Source: Prevotella sp.
GTDB taxonomy: Bacteria; Bacteroidota; Bacteroidia; Bacteroidales; Bacteroidaceae
DNA length: 64,000 nucleotides
NCBI GenBank assembly: GCA_017395215.1
Contig: JAFPVW010000023.1
Location: forward strand, 53,485-117,484
Direction of reading: 5' to 3'
In this document: one piece after another, positions 60,551 through 64,000 of the stretch
How the letters are laid out: each line of letters opens with the position of its first letter
Position numbering within the stretch: the stretch's first letter is position 1
Position numbers and translations under genes: made by a program
The notes under the pieces: model-generated
The model's database searches: none
Seen by the model: the letters and a program-made list of their open reading frames with translations, nothing else
What the model was told of the DNA's origin: nothing

Positions 60551-63274
60551 ATGAGTCAAAAGAGAGTTTACCTCTTCGGCAACGGTAAGGCCGAAGGTAA
60601 TGCAAAGATGCGTGAGGAACTTGGCGGCAAAGGTGCTAACCTGGCCGAGATGAACCTCATCGGAGTGCCCGTACCCCCGGGCTTCACCATCACCACCGAC
60701 TGCTGCAACGAGTACTATCAGGTGGGACAGCAGAAGATCATGGAACTGCTGAACGACGACGTGATGGCAGCCGTGAAGCACATCGAGGTGCTGATGAACT
60801 CGAAGTTCGGCGACAAGGAGAACCCCTTGTTGGTCTCTGTACGCTCGGGTGCCCGTGCTTCTATGCCCGGTATGATGGATACTATCCTGAACCTTGGTCT
60901 GAACGACGAGGTGGCCGAGGGTATGGTGAAGAAGACTAATAACCCCCACTTCGTTTACGATAGCTATCGCCGCTTCGTCCAGATGTACGGCGACGTGGTG
61001 CTCGAGATGAAGCCCGTCAACAAGACCGACATCGACCCGTTTGAGGAAATCATCGAGAAGGTGAAGGAGGAGCGTGGCGTGAAACTCGACAAGGACCTGA
61101 GCGTCGACGAGCTGAAAAAGCTGGTTCAGCTGTTCAAGGCTGCCATCAAGGAGCGCACGGGCAAGGACTTCCCCAACGACCCGATCGAGCAGCTCTGGGG
61201 TGCCATCTGCGCCGTGTTCCGCTCTTGGATGAACGAGCGCGCTATCCTTTATCGTAAGATGGAAGGCATACCCGACGAGTGGGGTACGGCCGTCAGCGTC
61301 ATGGCAATGGTATTCGGCAACATGGGCGACACTTCGGCTACGGGCGTATGCTTCAGCCGCGACGCAGCCAACGGCGAGAACCTGTTCAACGGCGAGTACC
61401 TCGTCAACGCTCAGGGCGAGGACGTGGTGGCCGGTATCCGCACGCCGCAGCAGATCACGAAGATTGGTTCTCAGCGCTGGGCCGAGCGCGCCGGTATCTC
61501 TGAGGAGGAGCGTGTAGCCAAGTATCCTTCTATGGAGGAGGCTATGCCCGAAATCTACCAGCAGCTGAACGGCATCCAGGAGAAGCTCGAGGAGCACTAT
61601 CGCGACATGCAGGATATGGAGTTCACCGTCCAGGAGGGCAAGCTGTGGTTCCTGCAGACCCGTAACGGTAAGCGCACCGGTGCTGCCATGGTGAAGATTG
61701 CCATCGACCTGCTCCACGAGGGTAAGATCGACGAGAAGACCGCCATCATGCGCTGCGAGCCCCAGAAGCTCGACGAGCTGCTGCACCCCGTCTTCGACAA
61801 GAAGGCGCTCACCCAGGCTAAGGTTATCGCCCAGGGACTGCCCGCAAGCCCCGGTGCTGCCTGCGGTCAGATCGTGTTCCATGCCGACGACGCCCAGGAG
61901 TGGCACAAGGACGGCCACAAGGTGGTGCTCGTGCGTATTGAGACTTCGCCTGAGGACCTGGCCGGTATGTCGGCTGCCGAGGGTATCCTCACCGCCCGTG
62001 GCGGTATGACCAGCCACGCTGCCGTGGTGGCTCGTGGCATGGGTAAGTGCTGCGTCTCGGGTGTTGGCTCGCTGAACGTCAGCTATAAGGATAAGACCGT
62101 CGAGATTGACGGCGTCACCTATAAGGAGGGCGACTACATCTCACTGAACGGTACCACCGGTCAGGTGTATGCCGGCGAGGTGCCCACGAAGGCTGCTGAG
62201 CTCAGCGGTGACTTTAAGGAGCTGATGGACCTCTGCGACAAGTACACCAAGCTGCAGGTACGCACTAATGCTGATACGCCCCACGACGCACAGGTTGCCC
62301 GCAACTTTGGTGCCAAGGGTATCGGTCTGACTCGTACCGAGCACATGTTCTTCGAGGACAAGAAGATCATCGCCATGCGTGAGATGATTCTGTCGAAGGA
62401 TGCCGAGGGCCGCGAGAAGGCACTGGCCAAGCTGCTGCCCTACCAGAAGGCAGACTTCAAGGGTATCCTTGAGGCTATGGACGGACTGCCCGTCAACATC
62501 CGCCTGCTCGATCCTCCTCTCCACGAGTTCGTGCCCCACGATCTGGCTGGTCAGGAGACGATGGCCAAGGAGATGGGCGTCAGCGTAGAGGACATCAAGC
62601 GCCGTGTTGACTCGCTGGCTGAGAACAACCCGATGCTGGGTCACCGCGGATGCCGTCTGGGCATCACCTTCCCTGAGATTACCGCCATGCAGACGCGCGC
62701 CATCCTCGGTGCTGCCTGCGAGCTGAAGAAGGAAGGTAAGAACCCCATGCCCGAGATTATGGTGCCCCTCATCGGTACGCTCTACGAGCTGAAGCAGCAG
62801 AAGGAAGTCATCCAGGAGGCTGCCAAGGAGACCTTCCAGGAATATGGCATCGAGGTCGAGTTCGAGATCGGTACGATGATTGAGATTCCGCGTGCCGCCC
62901 TTACCGCCGACCGCATTGCCACCGAGGCTCAGTACTTCTCGTTCGGTACCAACGACCTGACGCAGATGACCTTCGGCTACTCGCGCGACGATATCGCCTC
63001 GTTCCTGCCCGTCTATCTCGACAAGAAGATCCTCAAGGTCGACCCGTTCCAGGTGCTCGATCAGAAGGGTGTCGGCAAGCTCATCAAGTATGCCGTCAAG
63101 GAGGGCCGCGCCGTGCGTCCCGACCTCCGCTGCGGTATCTGCGGTGAGCATGGTGGTGAGCCCAGCTCCGTGAAGTTCTGCGCCAAGATTGGCATGAACT
63201 ACGCCAGCTGCTCTCCCTTCCGCGTGCCCATCGCCCGTCTGGCCGCCGCGCAGGGCGCTCTGGAATGTGAATAA
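60551..63274 (+). CDS. ppdK: Pyruvate, phosphate dikinase
   Basis: 907 aa, normal length. It interconverts pyruvate + ATP + phosphate and phosphoenolpyruvate + AMP + pyrophosphate in the cytosol, used by gut anaerobes in glycolysis or gluconeogenesis. The N-terminal ATP-grasp domain starts VYLFGNGKAEGNAKMREELG then GGKGANLAEM. The swivelling phosphohistidine domain has H489 in GGMTSHAAVVARGMG, and the C-terminal PEP/pyruvate barrel has catalytic C864 in CGICGEHGGEPSSVKFC; C. symbiosum PPDK has H455 and C831. The gene is monocistronic, with its own promoter and terminator. Confidence 0.97.
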   Translation: MSQKRVYLFGNGKAEGNAKMREELGGKGANLAEMNLIGVPVPPGFTITTDCCNEYYQVGQQKIMELLNDDVMAAVKHIEVLMNSKFGDKENPLLVSVRSGARASMPGMMDTILNLGLNDEVAEGMVKKTNNPHFVYDSYRRFVQMYGDVVLEMKPVNKTDIDPFEEIIEKVKEERGVKLDKDLSVDELKKLVQLFKAAIKERTGKDFPNDPIEQLWGAICAVFRSWMNERAILYRKMEGIPDEWGTAVSVMAMVFGNMGDTSATGVCFSRDAANGENLFNGEYLVNAQGEDVVAGIRTPQQITKIGSQRWAERAGISEEERVAKYPSMEEAMPEIYQQLNGIQEKLEEHYRDMQDMEFTVQEGKLWFLQTRNGKRTGAAMVKIAIDLLHEGKIDEKTAIMRCEPQKLDELLHPVFDKKALTQAKVIAQGLPASPGAACGQIVFHADDAQEWHKDGHKVVLVRIETSPEDLAGMSAAEGILTARGGMTSHAAVVARGMGKCCVSGVGSLNVSYKDKTVEIDGVTYKEGDYISLNGTTGQVYAGEVPTKAAELSGDFKELMDLCDKYTKLQVRTNADTPHDAQVARNFGAKGIGLTRTEHMFFEDKKIIAMREMILSKDAEGREKALAKLLPYQKADFKGILEAMDGLPVNIRLLDPPLHEFVPHDLAGQETMAKEMGVSVEDIKRRVDSLAENNPMLGHRGCRLGITFPEITAMQTRAILGAACELKKEGKNPMPEIMVPLIGTLYELKQQKEVIQEAAKETFQEYGIEVEFEIGTMIEIPRAALTADRIATEAQYFSFGTNDLTQMTFGYSRDDIASFLPVYLDKKILKVDPFQVLDQKGVGKLIKYAVKEGRAVRPDLRCGICGEHGGEPSSVKFCAKIGMNYASCSPFRVPIARLAAAQGALECE

Positions 63275-63296
63275 TTTTCATAATTTTGAGATACTT

Positions 63297-63335
63297 AAAA
63301 ATGCAAGTGCTTGAAAATAAAGCACTTGCATTTTT
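63297..63335 (+). terminator. Rho-independent terminator of ppdK
   Basis: ATGCAAGTGCTT (63301-63312) and AAGCACTTGCAT (63320-63331) form a perfect 12-bp stem with a 7-nt loop, extended by the preceding A-run and followed by TTTT; it lies 23 bp past the stop codon. Confidence 0.9.
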
Positions 63336-63422
63336 GCTTCTCTTGAGAAAACGTGTTTTTCTGGTCAACACTTTGTAAATATGTAAACCGCTGATAAATA
63401 AGTAGTTGAAAAATTGGGAAAT

Positions 63423-63602
63423 ACTCTTCTGTGTGCCAATAGATAATTATGCATCAAATTTGTTTACCAAAAATTTAGCCTGTTTACCAAAAATCTGAGT
63501 ACATTTTTTGAAACCAAAATTATAATGCTGATATGTACCAGATGTACCTTTACTGCTAATTCTCTTCTATGTGTCAATAGGTAGCATTATACCAAATTTG
63601 TT
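63423..63602. repeat. Diverged direct repeats upstream of the recombinase gene
   Basis: A 42-bp stretch at 63423-63464 recurs at 63561-63602 with about 74% ungapped identity (shared TGTG.CAATAG and CAAATTTGTT). Between them TGTTTACCAAAAAT occurs twice, 20 bp apart (63461, 63481). The gene-free stretch 63336-63633 otherwise shows nothing coding. Recombinase arm-type or attachment sites are possible. Confidence 0.6.
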
Positions 63603-63633
63603 GTTAAATAGAGAATGTCTTCCAGAGTCTGAA

Positions 63634-63679
63634 TTATATTATATGAATGCGCACTATTGCGTGTAATCATATAATATAA
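63634..63679. promoter_or_regulatory. Perfect 13-bp inverted repeat before the recombinase start
   Basis: TTATATTATATGA (63634-63646) and TCATATAATATAA (63667-63679) are exact reverse complements. The 20-nt loop contains GCGCA/TGCGT that extends the pairing with one mismatch. The right arm ends 7 bp before ATG 63687, so it could be an operator or a leader hairpin controlling translation. Confidence 0.75.
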
Positions 63680-63686
63680 ACTTAAT

Positions 63687-64000
63687 ATGGCAACATTAAA
63701 AGCTACTGTAAAATCAAAAAGGAAAGATGGTATGTATGTCGTGTACATACGTTTTGCCCACAATCGTAAAGTCTCTTATCTGAGAACATCATGGATGGTT
63801 AACGATAAGGGGCTGAGTCGGAACAAAAAGGATATTATAGATCCTTATGTTATTCAACAAACCTCAAAATTGATTGATCAGTACTACAACACTCTGAATA
63901 GGATTGACACACAAGACTGGACGGTCAAGGAAATTGTGGACTATATTCAGAAAGGGAAAGATGGTATATCGTTCTCAATGTACGCTCGTAAGCATATAGA
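63687..64000 (+). CDS. Tyrosine recombinase/integrase, N-terminal part (runs off the window)
   Basis: 104 complete codons are present and no stop is reached. The start MATLKATVKSKRKDGMYVVY, then IRFAHNRKVSYLRTSWMVND, is the arm-DNA-binding domain of Bacteroidetes tyrosine recombinases of conjugative and other mobile elements, followed by the start of the SAM-like core-binding domain (WTVKEIVDYIQKGKDGISF, FSMYARKHI). The catalytic domain lies outside. This suggests that a mobile element begins near here. Confidence 0.85.
   Translation, partial: MATLKATVKSKRKDGMYVVYIRFAHNRKVSYLRTSWMVNDKGLSRNKKDIIDPYVIQQTSKLIDQYYNTLNRIDTQDWTVKEIVDYIQKGKDGISFSMYARKHI

Noticed and set aside
63336-63633. tRNA gene as the recombinase attachment site
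   Set aside because: No cloverleaf or TTCGA-type T-loop was recognised in this AT-rich stretch.

Overview
The window reads as chromosome from a Bacteroidales bacterium, most likely Prevotellaceae (Prevotella/Segatella-like). The basis is the repeated Bacteroidetes promoter pattern TTTG-N19/20-TAnnTTTG, BspA-type leucine-rich repeat and dockerin-like secreted proteins, type IX secretion-like C-termini, a VirE/BT4734-type protein, an Rpn/PD-(D/E)XK transposase-family nuclease, and very many copies of the Fibrobacter succinogenes major paralogous domain (FSMPD, TIGR02145). No rRNA, tRNA or CRISPR array was seen.

Layout. 0-1 kb: a PIN-domain toxin/antitoxin pair on the minus strand, bracketed by a 65-bp direct repeat that carries a promoter. 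1-7.5 kb: secreted BspA-like proteins and a 64-aa peptide. 7.5-8.2 kb: a gene-free stretch built from 9-nt iterated words. 8.2-11.3 kb: a periplasmic GH2 beta-galactosidase. 11.3-13.5 kb: a VirE-family gene broken by a 2-nt frameshift. 13.5-14.1 kb: a gene-free element with long inverted arms and three 22-bp tandem repeats. 14.1-15.1 kb: an Rpn-type nuclease.

15.2-52.3 kb is the core of the window: eight closely spaced minus-strand genes (gaps of 17-89 bp, one 4-bp overlap) that look like one ~37-kb operon. It starts with a 73-aa peptide, then a 3887-aa protein, a 154-aa protein with a T9SS-like tail, and five more large secreted proteins. All six large proteins share a signal peptide and a ~350-residue head that faintly resembles fimbrillins. 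Five of them continue as beads-on-a-string of FSMPD modules (C-type-lectin-like by family resemblance) alternating with fibronectin-III-like modules; one ends in a LamG-like domain, and the sixth ends in three CUB-like domains. I infer a surface adhesin or glycan-binding array.

52.3-53 kb is a second gene-free element whose plan (phased short words, three 22-bp repeats, inverted phased words) matches the one at 13.6-14.1 kb. 53-57.7 kb: a dockerin/FSMPD protein, then a divergent Wzx-type flippase and GT2 glycosyltransferase (surface polysaccharide), then an AAA ATPase. 57.7-60.3 kb: a lipoprotein, RlmD-type rRNA methyltransferase and a Dabb-domain protein, probably one operon. 60.5-63.3 kb: pyruvate phosphate dikinase with a clear terminator. 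63.4-64 kb: repeats, a 13-bp inverted repeat and the start of a tyrosine recombinase that runs off the end, probably the edge of a mobile element.
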